NCBI GenBank assembly: GCA_016946835.1 | Contig: JACVTC010000042.1 | Coordinates: forward strand, 241,501-301,500 | DNA length: 60,000 nt | Direction of reading: 5' to 3' | Source of the DNA: Neocallimastix lanati (nom. inval.) | Lineage: Eukaryota; Neocallimastigomycota; Neocallimastigomycetes; Neocallimastigales; Neocallimastigaceae | Shown: positions 1 to 13,764 of the stretch, piece after piece | Layout: every line of letters starts with the position of its first letter | Numbering within the stretch: position 1 is the first letter of the stretch | The notes under the pieces: generated by a model | What the model was told of the DNA's origin: nothing | Seen by the model: the letters and a program-made list of their open reading frames with translations, nothing else | Database searches by the model: none | Made by a program: the position numbers and the translations under genes

Positions 1-490
1 GTGACATATTTTATTGATTTATATTTTTTTAATGATATTATTATATAATTATTTTATACTTATATGATATTTTTATGATGTTTATATAATTTTTATTAAA
101 TATTTTAAATATTTTATTTTTATAATTATTTTTTATATTAATAATAATTAATTTTTTTTAATAATTAATATATTTTAATAATGAAATTTTTATTTTTAAT
201 TTTTTTTTTTTTTATTAAACATTAATAAAAATTTTTATTTTAATAATTACATTTTTTTTTTTTTTATATTAATTTTTTTATCACTCTACATTCACTAACT
301 AAAAATATAATAGATTTTAAATGTAATAATACCACTATAACATTTACCAATAAATAAAATAATAGATTTTATATGTAATACAATATTATTTAGGCTATTT
401 TGTTGTTGAAAATTTTTACAATTGGTGATAATTTTTCTTTTTTTTTTTTTTTTTTTTTTTTTAACTTTTTCATTAGTTTCTATTTTATAG
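1..490. other. AT-rich non-coding stretch
   Basis: Almost pure A/T with T-runs of 10-20. I see no gene, RNA or repeat beyond homopolymers. From about position 220 the sequence is shared with the region starting near 15565, so it belongs to the segmental duplication and is the 3' flank of the LRR gene. Confidence 0.6.
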
Positions 491-3138
491 TTATTTTAGT
501 AGTTTTTTAGTAGATGTTTTGGTAGATGTTTTGTTAGATGTTTTAGTAGATTTCTTGGTAGATGTTTTGGTAGATGGTTTAGTAGATGTTTTGGTAGATG
601 TTTTGGTAGAAGTTTTAGTAGATGTTTTGGTAGATGTTTTGGTAGAAGTTTTAGTAGATGTTTTGGTAGATGTTTTGGTAGAAGTTTTAGTAGATTTCTT
701 GGTAGATGTTTTGGTAGATGTTTTAATAGATTTCTTAGTAGATGTTTTGGTAGATGGTTTAGTAGATGTTTTGGATGATGTTTTGGTAGAAGTTTTAGTA
801 GATGTTTTGGTAGATGTTTTGGTAGAAGTTTTAGTAGATTTCTTGGTAGATGTTTTGGTAGATGTTTTAATAGATTTCTTAGTAGAAGTTTTAGTAGATG
901 GTTTGGTAGATATTTTGGTAGATATTTTGTTAGATGTTTTAGTAGATTTCTTGGTAGATGTTTTGGTAGAAGTTTTAGTAGATTTCTTGGTAGATGTTTT
1001 GGTAGATGTTTTAATAGATTTCTTAGTAGAAGTTTTAGTAGATGGTTTGGTAGATGTTTTGGTAGATGTTTTAGTAGATTTCTTGGTAGATGTTTTGGTA
1101 GATGTTTTAGTAGATTTCTTGGTAGATGTTTTGGTAGATGTTTTAGTAGATTTCTTGGTAGATGTTTTGGTAGATGTTTTAGTAGATATTTTGTTAGATG
1201 TTTTAGTAGATTTCTTGGTAGATGTTTTGGTAGATGTTTTAGTAGATTTCTTGGTTGATGTTTTGGTTGATGTTTTGGTAGATGTTTTGGTAGATGTTTT
1301 GGTAGATGTTTTGGTAGATGTTTTGGTAGATGTTTTGGTAGATGGTTTGGTAGAAGTTTTGTTAGAAGTTTTGTTAGAAGTTTTAGTGGATTTCTTGGTA
1401 GATGTTTTGGTAGAAGTTTTAGTAGATGTTTTGGTAGAAGGTTTTGTAGATTTCTTGGTAGATATTTTGGTAGATGTTTTGGTAGATATTTTGGTAGATG
1501 TTTTGGTAGATGGTTTAGTAGACGGTTTAGTAGATATTTTGGTAGATGTTTTGGTAGATGGTTTAGTAGATGTTTTGGAAGATGTTTTGGTAGATGTTTT
1601 GGTAGATGTTTTGGTAGATGGTTTAGTAGATGTTTTGAAAGATGTTTTGGTAGATGTTTTGGTAGATGGTTTAGTAGATGTTTTGGTAGATGTTTTGGTA
1701 GATGTTTTGTTAGATGTTTTGGTAGATGTTTTGTTAGATGGTTTAGTAGATGGTTTAGTAGATGTTTTGGTAGATGGTTTGGTAGATATTTTGGTAGATG
1801 TTTTAGTAGATGTTTTTATACTACTTAGAGTAGTACTTGTAGTAGTAGATGGTTTAACTGTTGTTGTTGTAGTAGTAATAGATGGTTTAACCGTTGTTGT
1901 TGTTGTTGTTTTTGTAGTAGTAGTGTTAAGAGCAGACGAATTTTCACAGAGTTTATAATATTTTATTGTATCTTTATTAAGGCAAGTTTCAGAACCATGT
2001 CTACAAAGAGAATAAACTTTATTTTTGTCAAAAAAATTCTCATAATTACATTTAACTAGATTTTTAATTGTTAAAATTTCCCCTCTTACATCAACATTAT
2101 AAGAAGTATCACTAATAAATTAAATATATATATATAAATATATATATTATTAATATTATATTATAATATTATACAAAAAAAAAAAAAAAAAAAAATTCAC
2201 ACTAATACTCTAATAAATTATTAAAATTTTATAAATATATATATATAATTTTATTATAATATTACATTTCAGTAAGATTAGATAAGTTATTATATGACTT
2301 TGGTATTTCATCATCAATAAAATTATAATTTAATTTTCTGTTTATTAAAAATATTTAATAAAAAAAAATTTTTTTTTTTTTTTTTTTTTTAATAATTTAT
2401 ATATATATATAGTTAGTATAACTATAAAAATATTAAAAATTATTAAAGTCTTATTATTATTTTATAATTTATTATTTTCTATTACTAATTTACTAATTAA
2501 TTAAAACTAATTCTGTTTTTGTTCTTACAATATTTCAAGTTTTTCTAATTTTCCTATTAGTTCAGGGAATTTTTTTAAATTATTATAATATAAATCACTA
2601 AAATAGTTATATATATATATATATATTTTATTAAAAAAAAAAAAAAAAAAAAAAATTAGAAATTTATATATAATAAATAAAAAATTAAAAAAAATTAAAA
2701 AAGAAAAAATTAATAAGCATTTATATTTTATTTATTAAAAATAATACTACTACTAATAATAATATTTATATATATTATTTATATTTAATTAATTAAAATA
2801 ATACTAATACTAATACTAATAATAATATTTATATATATTATTATTATTTAATTAATTAAATTAATAATAATAATAATAATAATAAATAGTTATATTTAAT
2901 TTATATACTATATATATAACTTTCAATTTACAGAATTTTAAGATTTTTAAGATTTTCAAATTCATCTGGAAGTTCTCTAATTTCATTTCCTTCCATATAA
3001 CTATAATATTAAAAAAAAAAAAATTTTTTTTAATGGTTTTATATATATATATATATATAATATTAAGAATATTATTAAAGATAATATCATATTATAAAAA
3101 AATTATATTAATTATTGGTATGTAGTTGTTATTGGAAT

Positions 3139-3192
<54 letters not shown>

Positions 3193-4680
3193 TTATTTAT
3201 TTATTTATATATATAAATTTATAAATATACATACAGATTTTCAAGTTGACTAAGATTTCCAATTTCTTTTGGTATTTTTGATAATCTGTAATATATATCA
3301 CTATTTTCTAAATTACTGATAAAAATAAAATTTATATATATTTATATTTTTATATAAATAATTAAATGTTAATTGATAAGTATATAAATAATATATATAT
3401 TTATATTAATTATTAAGAATTTATTATTTATTGAAAATTATAATCAAAAAATAAAACAAAAAAAAAATAAAATAAAATAAATAAATAATATTTTATTTTA
3501 AATAAAAATTAATAATTATTCTTTAAATAATAATAATAATAATAAAATAAAATAAAATAAAAAATTAAAAAGTTTAAATAATACATATATATTTATATAA
3601 AATAAATGACATACAGTGATTTTAAATTTATAAGACCACTTATAAAATCTGAATAATTTGTAATTTTTTTACAATTGCTTAAAGAACTGTTAATGTAAAT
3701 ATATAAATGATTGAAAATAATATTATTAATTATTAAATATTTTATTAATTTAGAAAATGTTTTTTAAAAAAAAAAAAAATTAATTATTAAAATTGTTATT
3801 ATAATTAAAAAGATTTTTTAATATGAATATATAGGTGTATTATTACAGGTTTTCAAGCGTTTTAATATTTCCAAATTCAACAGGTAATTCTTTTATTTTA
3901 CAAAATGAGAGATCACTAAAAAAAAAAAAAAAAAAAAAATAAAATAAAATAAAAAAAAATTTTTTTAACATTTTAATTAATAAAAAATAAATATTAATAT
4001 TAAAATGTAATATTAATTTACAATATTAATAAAATAAAATATATATTTATAACAAAGTCAAATAAAAAAAATTAATAAGAATGTATTAATAAATTTACAT
4101 TTCTTTAAGATGCTTAAGTTCACCTATTTTTGGTGATACATCAGTAATTTCATTTAATGAAAGTCCACTGAAATAAAAATTAATTGAATATATTTAAAAT
4201 ATAAATAAAGAATATATAAAAGGCATAGATAATAATATAATTTTTTTTATTAAATAATATATATTATATAATGTTATATATATATATATATTTATGCATG
4301 TATAATAATAATAATAATAATATTAATATAAATATATATATATATACAGATATTCAAGATTTTCAAGTTTGCTTATATCATCCGGAATAGATTTAATTTT
4401 ATTATTATAAATTTCACTATATAAAAATACGAAATAATAAAAATAAAATTTTTTTATTCAGTTAATAAATAAAAAGAAAATGTATAAATATATATATATA
4501 TTTATATTTTATCTTTATACTAGTTTATTATTATTTTTATTTTTATTTTTTTAAATTTAATTATTATTATTTTTATATAATGTTTAACTTACAGTCTCTT
4601 TAAATTAGTTAATGAAAATACAATTTCAGGAAATTCATATAATGCACTTTTATCTACTCTTAAACTACTACTAGATAATT

Positions 4681-4715
<35 letters not shown>

Positions 4716-4976
4716 TAATATTTTATTTGTCATTATTTTTTGTTAATAATAAAAAAAAAAAAAAAAAAAAAAAATAAAATAAAATAAAATGAAATAAAAT
4801 AATAATATTTTATTAATATATTTGTTAAAATATTAAAATGTTAATAATTATATATATATCTATTTATAATAATAATTTACAAATCAGTAAGTTTTTCAAT
4901 TTTCTTTAATGGTTCTAGATCATCAATTTCAAAATCTATAAAGCTCAATATTCTAATATATATATATTTTTTATTT

Positions 4977-5046
<70 letters not shown>

Positions 5047-5480
5047 TTTTAATATTATTATAATTATTTTTATGAAGAGGATGATTCATCCTCAAAGATC
5101 ATAAATTGTATAAATTATTATATATATATGTATTATTATATATATTTTTTATAAATGATAAATATTATTTCACATTACAAATTTTCAAGATTATGTAAGG
5201 TTGGAAGATGATTTAATAGGAGTTGAAAATTTTTTTCATCACTATCTCTAAACACTTCACTTTTATATTTAAAAATAATATATATATATATTATTATTAT
5301 AATTAAAAATTATAAAAAAGTGTAAAATTAATAATTATATAAAATATATATAATATTTATATATACAAAAATAATAATAAATAATGATTAATAATAATAA
5401 ATAATAATAATATTAAAAATTAGTAATAATAATAAATTATTAGCATAATTTATATTAAAAAAAAGAATTAATTATAATTC

Positions 5481-5527
<47 letters not shown>

Positions 5528-7219
5528 ATATTTATTTATTTATTTATTCATTCATTACAGTGTAGTAGCTTTTCCCTCTTCATTTATTTCACAAGTAACT
5601 TCTCCTATATAATTTTTATTGATATAATCAAGAAATTCTTTACATTCATCGATACAATGACCATATTTCATTTGACAATTTTGACTGATAAAACAATGAT
5701 CTTCGGTAGAGCCACATTTTCCATCTTTACTACAACACTGACCATAGGGACATCTACCATTTTCTTGACCACAAAGACCATTTGTACTTTCCTTGATATC
5801 ATTATCTTCACAGATTTCAAATTTTATATTAGGATTTAAACATTTAACTTCTTTGATTGTTTTTGGAATACAAAGATTATAGGAATCACTATAATCACAT
5901 TCTATAAGATTCTCATTTTCTATAATTTTTCCTTTAATATCTATATTATCTTGAATATAGCTATAAATATAAATATAATTATAAAAATAAACATAATAAT
6001 AAATATAAATATAAATATAAATATATTTATTATTAGTAATTATTATTGTTGTTAATTTTTAATATATATATATATATTAATTATCAATATATGAATACTA
6101 ACAAATATTTCAGATTCTCAAATTTATTTAGGAATATTGGTGAATCATCCTTTATTTTATTGTTACTTAAATTACTTTATCCGAAATATAAATTTAATTA
6201 TGTTATTATTTATATATATAAAATTTAAAAAATAATATATTATTATTATAAATTTTTTAATTTTTAAGATAAATTTATTACTTATTTAGATATATATATA
6301 TATTGTTAATTGTAATTGTTATTATTTATAACTTACAGATATTCAAGTTTTTTAAGATCCATTAACCCTGGAGGAATACTTATTAATTCATTATTTGAAA
6401 GATCTCTATATATATTAAGATCAATTTATATATTAATTTTTAATTTTTTATTTTTAATTTTATTTTATTTTATTTTATTCAATCTGTACTTTAATATTTA
6501 TATTTCAACTATTTATTTTATTTTATTTTATTCAATCTGTACTTTAATATTTATATTTCAACTATTTATTTTATTTTATTTTATTCAATCTGTACTTTAA
6601 TATTTATATTTCAACTATTTATTTTATTTTATTTTATTCAATCTGTACTTTAATATTTATATTTCAACTATTTATTTTATTTTATTCAATCTGCACTTTA
6701 GTATTTATATTTCAACTATTTATTTTATTTTATTCAATCTGTACTTTATATTCATATTTCTACTATTTATTTTATTTTATTTTATTTTATTATATTTTTT
6801 TAAATGATAGTATAAAATATATTTATAAAATAATATATATATTTATGTGTAAAATAATGAAATGAATATTTACAAATGTTTAAGATTTTCAAGATTTTTT
6901 AATTTTTCATCAATTATTTTAATGTCATTATGAGATAATTTACTATATATCATTATAATAATTATTTTTTATTTTTTTAAAATATAAATATATAATAAAA
7001 ATTAATAAAAAAAATAATATATATAATTCATTTTTATATTATATACTATTTAATTAAAATAAAAAATAATAACAACATACAGATATTCTAAATTTTTCAA
7101 TGAATATATGTAATCAAGATTTCGGTTCGTTCTTTCATAAATACTTCCACTGATAGCTCTATATTAATATATATATATAAATTATATTTTAAAAAAACAC
7201 ACATATTTTAATTTTGTAA

Positions 7220-7250
<31 letters not shown>

Positions 7251-7504
7251 ATTTTTATAATAGTATTATATATAAATATATATATTTAACAAATATTTTA
7301 TTATAGAATCATCTTACAAATGACGTAATTCTGTTAAGGATTCAATAGCACTGTCTATTTCTTTTTCATACATGTTATTAATTTCTCTTTTTATTATTAA
7401 TAATAATAAATGATAAAATTAATATTTAATTTATAATATATATATGTATATTTAAATTTATTTATAACTAATAGAAAATCCATTGTATATATAAATAAAA
7501 ATAG

Positions 7505-7540
<36 letters not shown>

Positions 7541-9512
7541 TTTACAAAGTGGTAATATTCTTTAAACTCTTTAATATTTCTGATATTCCACCTTCATTAC
7601 AAGAGTTTAAGTATCTAATATAATGATTTTTGTTTGTTTTATGAATAAATTAAAAAAAAAAAAAAAAAAAATGTTGTTAATAAAGAAATTATTTTTATTT
7701 TTAATATTGAATAAGAATTAATTTTCTTTTTCAATATTAAATTATGTATTATAAAAAAAAAAAAAAATAAAAAAGTTTATAATTATATATATATATATTA
7801 TATCTTACAATTTTTCAAAATTTGGTAAATTGCTAACTTTATACAATATTTCCTCGGCATTACAAACATCTTGTAAATATCTATTTAATTATTATTATTA
7901 TTATTATTATTAATATTTTATGTTAAAAAGAAAAAGAAAAAGAAAAAGAAAATATTAATAATTTATATAAAAATAGTATTAATAATACAAATATATATAA
8001 TATAATATATATGTCTAGTTAATTAAAAATATCATATGCTTAAAAATAAGCGCAATAATCATTGAAGGTTTATAATAATTATATTAATTAAAACAAACAA
8101 CAACAATAAAAATAATAATATAATAAATAATCTTACAATGAATTTAAATTTTTTAACTTTGATATATCTCCTTTAATATCACTACATGGTTTTGAACCCA
8201 TTCCATGAATGACATAAGAAAATGATCTAATATAATTTTATTTATGAAATTATGAAATATTTACAAATATATATATATATATATCCAAATGAAAATTTTA
8301 ATTTAATTCTATATCAATATAAACCATAATAGTTGATAATGATTGCTATAAATAACCAAAAAAAAAAAAAAAAAAAAAAAAAATTACAAATCTGTAAGAT
8401 TATTGAATTGTTCAACAAAACTAGTATCAAAACCATAATCAAAACCAATTGCTCTAATAAGAATATTTATATATATATATAAAAAGAATTCATTAGAATA
8501 AAAAACCAAAAATCATAAATATTTTTATTAAGTTTAATTTATTATATTTTAAATAATAAATTAATTATTCTAAATATATATATTTATATATATATATATA
8601 TAGATATATTTTTTTATCTAATTCATTGAAATTTAAAATCTATTTACAGCTATAATTATAATTATAATAATATTTATACTTATATTCATATTCATATTTA
8701 TATATTTACAATTTTTCAAGATTAGGTAAATCATTCCTCGTAAAATTAATTGATCCTAAATTAATTGATCTAATCAATTTTATTAAATAAAATAAAAAAA
8801 AAAAAAAAATATTAATTCTTAGTTTTTTATCATTAATTACATATTTTTTATAAGAATGGAAATGAAAAGTGAAAAGTAGAATACAATAAAAATAAAAATA
8901 AAAATAAATAAAAAAGATAATATATATATATTTACAAGTCCTTTATGCCTTTATTTGAAATAATTAAAGACTTTGGAACATTTACAGAATAACTTTTATT
9001 GTCTACAGATATGTAGCCATCACGAATATTATTAATTTCTCTAATTTACAAATAAATTTATTATTAAATTAATATTAATAAGAATAAGAATAAAATTATA
9101 AACAAAAAAAAAATTAATATTTAATATTTAATATTTTATTAAAATTATTATTATTATTTTATTTATTATTATTATTATTTTGGAGACTTTACAGTTTAGT
9201 CAAATTGTTAAGATTACCTAAAGGTTTATAATTTAAAGAATCATCTAAATTTGAATTAACAAAAATTCTATTATTAAAAAATATTTTTTTAATAAATATA
9301 ATATTAATAAATATATTAACCTATATTATTTAATTTAATTTTTTTATTTATTTATTTTTGAAAAATAAATAAAATGAATTATTAAATATATATATATATA
9401 TATTATTTTATGTTTATAGAAATTTACAATGATTCTAAATTTTCCAAAGTAGAAATATCATCAATATTCTCCTGAGAAACTTTTATTCCACCAATATATC
9501 TAAGATTAATGA

Positions 9513-9563
<51 letters not shown>

Positions 9564-10777
9564 GTAATTATTTAATTATTTACAACTTTAAAACTTTAAA
9601 AAAAAAAAAAAAATACAATTTAATTATATTATTAAAATTTTCTATATATATAATATATATGTAGAGATGGATTTCCTACAAATTTTTTAATTTTTTTAAG
9701 TCTTTCAAAATATTTTTTTCAATAAAACTTATGCCTCTATATGCGCAATCAAATGAGCATGGATGAAGATAACTATCAAAATGAATTTTTCTAATAAATT
9801 ATAATAAATAAAATAATACAATTTAATATTTATTATAATAATATCATATTAAATAAAAAAAAATAAAAAAAAAAAAAGTTTTATCATTATTAAAAAAAAA
9901 AGTCATTATTTATTATTTGATTAATATATTAAGTTATTATTCAAACTATTTTAATGATAAAAAAAAAAAAAAAATAAAAATAAAAATGAATTAAATATAA
10001 TATATAATGTATTACTATTATTACTAACAATGATTCTAAATTTTTTAAATTATTAATAGCTGGAGGAACTTTGGAATAACCAGGATGTTCAGGAATATGA
10101 GTTTCAAATGTTTCACCATCTTCCATTAAAATAGTATATGAACTAATGAAAATGTTTTTATAATAATAATTAATTTATATTAATAGATTAATTATTTTTT
10201 GGTAATATAAACAGTATAAAATAAAATAATAAAATATAACAGTATAAAATAAAATAAATAAAATATATTTATATATTAAAAAAAAATTAAATAAAAAAAA
10301 ATAAAGTTAAATAAATTTTATATAAAAAATAATTTAAAAATAAAAAAAAAATAAAGAATATATAATATATATGATTATGTACAGTTCAGTAAGATTATAA
10401 GTCAGTAATTGATTAACTTGCTCCTCATTTAAATTTCTATTTGTAATAGTTCTATATTTTGAAAAGAAAAAAAATATATATATTATTTTTAATATTAAAA
10501 TATTTACTTCGAAGTATTATACATCAACATTTTCAATTATATTACTTGTTTATATATATATATATAAAGAAAAAATAAAAAATACAAAAATAAAAATAAA
10601 ATTAATAAAATGAATCTTTTTGAAATATAATAGTTACAATCCTATAATTTTTCCTTCCTCATTGGTAGAACATTTATTTATAGAGTGTAATATACTTTTA
10701 TCAATATTGTTACATTCTGAGGATAAAACTAGAGGAATAAAGACTAATAATAAATTAAAAATATATTTTAACTTCAT
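491..10777 (-). CDS. Secreted LRR protein with CBM18 chitin-binding domain (30-exon model)
   Basis: I assembled 30 exons with GT..AG introns: 10777-10638, 10451-10383, 10142-10029, 9790-9680, 9499-9428, 9267-9193, 9040-8936, 8769-8710, 8453-8388, 8226-8137, 7880-7809, 7614-7546, 7386-7318, 7158-7081, 6942-6874, 6405-6337, 6174-6103, 5960-5559, 5247-5179, 4952-4881, 4664-4593, 4416-4348, 4167-4099, 3915-3847, 3686-3615, 3315-3235, 3000-2932, 2597-2529, 2337-2266, 2111-491. Internal exons are all multiples of 3, all introns are phase 2, and the total is 4206 nt (1401 aa). It starts with a signal peptide (MKLKYIFNLLLVFIPLVLSS). Most internal exons are 60-81 nt and encode one LRR, for example IPKEIGNLSQLENL. 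Exon 18 holds a cysteine-rich CBM18/hevein-like module (NGLCGQENGRCPYGQCCSKD) expected to bind chitin. Exon 30 has a further Cys-containing segment, then Thr-rich and (TSTK)n sequence, probably an O-glycosylated stalk. Role is inferred: extracellular or cell-wall binding. The exact acceptor of exon 21 is ambiguous (CTA repeats). Confidence 0.85.
503..1815 (-). repeat. 12-bp coding minisatellite, (Thr-Ser-Thr-Lys)n tail
   Basis: About 1.3 kb of a 12-bp unit, AAAACATCTACC on the coding strand, in frame as K-T-S-T with variants (P, I, N, F). It forms most of the last exon of the LRR-CBM18 gene. The corresponding tail in the duplicate (15848-16512) is about half as long, so copy number changes readily. 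The opposite strand is also open (a Val-Asp-Val-Leu repeat), which is a by-product of the repeat. Confidence 0.9.
5559..5960 (-). other. Exon 18: CBM18 chitin-binding module
   Basis: A 402-nt exon, the longest internal one. After about 60 residues with scattered cysteines comes a classic hevein-type core: CG-x-x-x-GRCP-x-G-x-CC-S-x-x-G-x-CG, followed by two more cysteines spaced as in CBM18. It sits between two LRR blocks, giving the order signal peptide - LRRs - CBM18 - LRRs - Thr/Ser/Lys tail. Confidence 0.85.
6430..6790. repeat. Intronic minisatellite (about 52-bp unit)
   Basis: Six to seven imperfect units containing CAATCTGTACTTTAATATTT and TTTTATTTTATTTTATT, inside the 468-nt intron between exons 15 and 16, by far the longest intron of the gene. 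The reverse complement of the same unit makes up the 1.8-kb array at 25190-27010. Confidence 0.9.
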
Positions 10778-11707
10778 TTTTTTTTTTCTTTTTTTTTTTT
10801 TTTTCTTTTACTTCTTCTTTCTTATATATATATTATTATTATTATTTTAATATCTGTGTATCTGTTAGTTACTGTAATATGTTTAATTATAAAAAAAAAA
10901 TTATTTAAAGAAATGAAAAAATTTATTTTAAATATATAAATATTTTATTTATATATTTATTTATTTATTTATTTATTTATTTATGACTTTTTTTTTTTTT
11001 TCTTTCTTATATACAAAAATAAAAATAAAAAATTAATGAAAAAAAAAAAAATATAAATAATTTTAAAAAGTGAAATTATTTCTTTATTATTTATAAAATT
11101 TAAAAATATTCAAAATATTTAAAATCTTAGTAAAAAATAAGAACAAAAATAAAATGAAAGAAAGAAAGTCAAAGAAAGAAAGAAAGAAAAAAAATTATTT
11201 TCATTTAATTCTTTTATAATATTTATAAAAAAAAATTTTTTTAATTATTATTTTTTAAAATTTGTATGGAATTTCCCATAAAATGGATGGAGAAAAAGAA
11301 AAAAAAATTTTTTATTTCCTTTTTTTTTTTTTAAATCTATTAAATTAATAATTAGAATAAAATAATAATTATTTAATAATAAAAATACTTAATAGTAAAT
11401 ACTATAATTATAAATAATAATCAATACTATAATCAATAGTAATGCACTAATTATAAATAATAATCAATACTATAATAGTAATGCACTAATCTAATCATAA
11501 ATAATACTATATAACAATAATATAATAATAAATAATAATTATTTAATAATAAATTAATAATATTAAATAATAATACAGTAATCAATAGTAATCCAATAAT
11601 TATAAATAATATATATATAATAATACTATAATAATCCATAATAGATATTTAATAATATTAAATAATATAATTGTAAATAATAATTATTGAATAATTAATT
11701 TCTAACA

Positions 11708-11935
11708 CTTTAAGATTTCCATTGCCTATGCCTTGTCTGAGAGGATTACAGTTTCTAGCTCCTCTGGGATGGCAAGGGGGTGACCTATAGTAGGCTCTGC
11801 TTTCCCTTGAGGATCGCATAGAGTGCTTCTACACTGGAGTTTCTTGCTTATGGGGGGATTGCGAGCGTCGACCTGTACCGGTATGACAATTAAAAATACA
11901 CCCATATTATATGGGGGAGACATAAGTCTTCATTC
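11708..11935 (-). pseudogene. GC-rich relic, possibly former coding sequence
   Basis: About 230 bp near 48% GC in a desert of under 15% GC. The minus strand is open for 65 codons (11923-11726) and contains PEELETVILSD followed, after a stop, by AMEILKC, which faintly resembles an RNase H motif (SDSQAAMEIL) of retroelements. Without that stop the frame would continue. I cannot assign a family. It is missing from the duplicate copy. Confidence 0.3.
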
Positions 11936-12029
11936 TATAAAAAATAAATAAAAAAAAAATTTTTAATAATTAACAATCAATAATAATACTATAATTGCAA
12001 ATAATAATTATTTAATAATACAGTAATCA

Positions 12030-12290
12030 ATAATAATACTATAATAATAAATAAAACTATAATAATAAATAATACTATAATAATAAATAATACTATGATA
12101 ATACTATAATAATAAATAATACTATAATAATAAATAATACTATGATAATACTATAATAATAAATAATACTATAATAATAAATAATACTATGATAATACTA
12201 TAATAATAAATAATACTATAATAATAAATAATACTATAATAATAAATAATACTATGATAATAAATAATACTATATAATAATACTATAATA
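12030..12290. repeat. Tandem repeat of AATAATACTATAATAATAA type
   Basis: Repeats of 19-20 bp and a longer unit of about 60 bp containing ATACTATGATAATACTATAA. Purely non-coding. Diverged versions continue on both sides and in the duplicate around 23580-23950. Confidence 0.8.
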
Positions 12291-13764
12291 ATCTAATTTA
12301 ATAATATAATATTAAATACTATAATTACAAATAATAATTATTTAATAATACAGTAATTATAGTATTTAATTAATAATAATACTATAATAATAAATAATAC
12401 TATATAATAATACTATAATAATTCATTATAGTAATTTGATAATAAAATAATTATATTAAATACTATAATTATAAATAATAATTATTTAATAATCAATTAT
12501 CAAGATCAATAATAATACTATAATTACAAAAATAATAAATACTATAATCAATAGTAATGCTCTAATTATAAATAATTGTAAAGCTATAATCGCCATTAAT
12601 CAATTGGCACTAATGATAAATAATACTACGTAATAATACCATAATAATCAATAATAGTTAATTTAATAATTAAAATAATAATAAATAATAAATAATATAA
12701 TAATGAAAATAAATAATTAAGAAACAAGTAATAAATAATAATAAATAATAATAAATAATTATAAATAATATTATTTAGTATAGTATTACTATTATTTATT
12801 TATAATTATTTATAAAATATTATTGATTAATGATTATAATTAAATATACTAATAAATATAAATAATTTATTAATTGTCAATTTATATATATATATATTTT
12901 AGTTTTTTATAATATTTCATTATTATTTTTTATAATTTAATATTTAATTTTCCATATTAATACAATAAATCAGATATATTTAGATTTATTATTATTAATA
13001 ATTTATATATAAAGTGTTATTTACTATTATTGATCATAGTATTATTGATTATAGAGGATTATTTATAATTATTGATTTATAGTGTCTATTTATTATTAAT
13101 TATTAATTATTGATTATTGATATTATTTATAATTATTTATTTAATTAATTAAATTTTATTTAATTAATTAATTATTCATTTATTTATTTATTTATTTAAA
13201 TATAAAAAATCATTTTTTTCATTCTGAATTAATTAAATAATTAATTAAATTAAATTTTAATTTAAATTTTAAATTTTAGATTTTCATTCAAATCAAATAA
13301 AAAAAATTAAAATTAAAATTAAAATTAAAATTAAAATTAAAATTTTTAGTATTAAAAAATAAGAAAGTTTGGAGAAAAGATATAGAAATAGAGAATGATG
13401 ATGAAGATGATGAAGATGACAATTGATGATAATGCTTTTTAGTTTATTGCCATCATAAGAAAAAAAAATAATTTAATGATAGGAAACAGTAATTAGAGTA
13501 AATTTTAATAATAAATTATTCAATATTTTAAATTTATTCTGATCATAATAACTAAATTTAAAGCTATAAAAAAAATATATATAAAACTAAAAAATAAAAA
13601 AAATATATATAACAAATAATTGATTTATAATATTATTATTATATTATCTGTCTCACGCTTTACGAAATATTTTATTTTAGCTTCATTTCCATTTTTTTTT
13701 TTTTTTTTTACTGAACCAATACTAAAGATTAATTTTTATTGATATTCATATTCTATTTAATTAA

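Larger units (their letters stand above)
220..13640. repeat. Segmental duplication, copy 1
   Basis: This block, containing the LRR-CBM18 gene and about 2.9 kb of its 5' flank, recurs in the same orientation at about 15565-24470. Matching landmarks are the Thr/Ser/Lys tail with its flank (about 1820-2340 and 16500-17010), the CBM18 exon (5559-5960 and 20368-20769), exon 1 (10638-10777 and 21719-21858), and the AAGTTTGGAGAAAAGATATAG stretch (about 13365 and 24200). Similarity stops near 13640 and 24470. Copy 1 looks closer to the ancestral state because its exon frame is intact. Boundaries were placed by eye. Confidence 0.85.
10778..13759. other. 5' flank of the LRR gene; no gene seen
   Basis: Extremely AT-rich. 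Poly-A/T runs lie close to the start codon. From 11390 to 12700 there are many degenerate repeats built from AATAATACTATAATAATAA, clearest at 12030-12290. One GC-richer island (11708-11935) is listed separately. No promoter could be placed with confidence. Confidence 0.5.

Noticed and set aside
519-1958. 479-codon plus-strand open frame (Val-Asp-Val-Leu repeats)
   Set aside because: Antisense of the (TSTK)n coding minisatellite; the minus strand continues a spliced gene with conserved domains, so this frame is a by-product of the 12-bp repeat. The same applies to 15942-16619.
3140-3190. Long T-runs (also 27046-27098, 28680-28733) as terminators
   Set aside because: Homopolymers of this size are everywhere in this genome, including introns, and carry no specific signal.
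5657-5839. Plus-strand frame with Thr/Phe-rich product (also 20466-20648)
   Set aside because: Antisense of the CBM18 exon, whose cysteine pattern is convincing on the minus strand.
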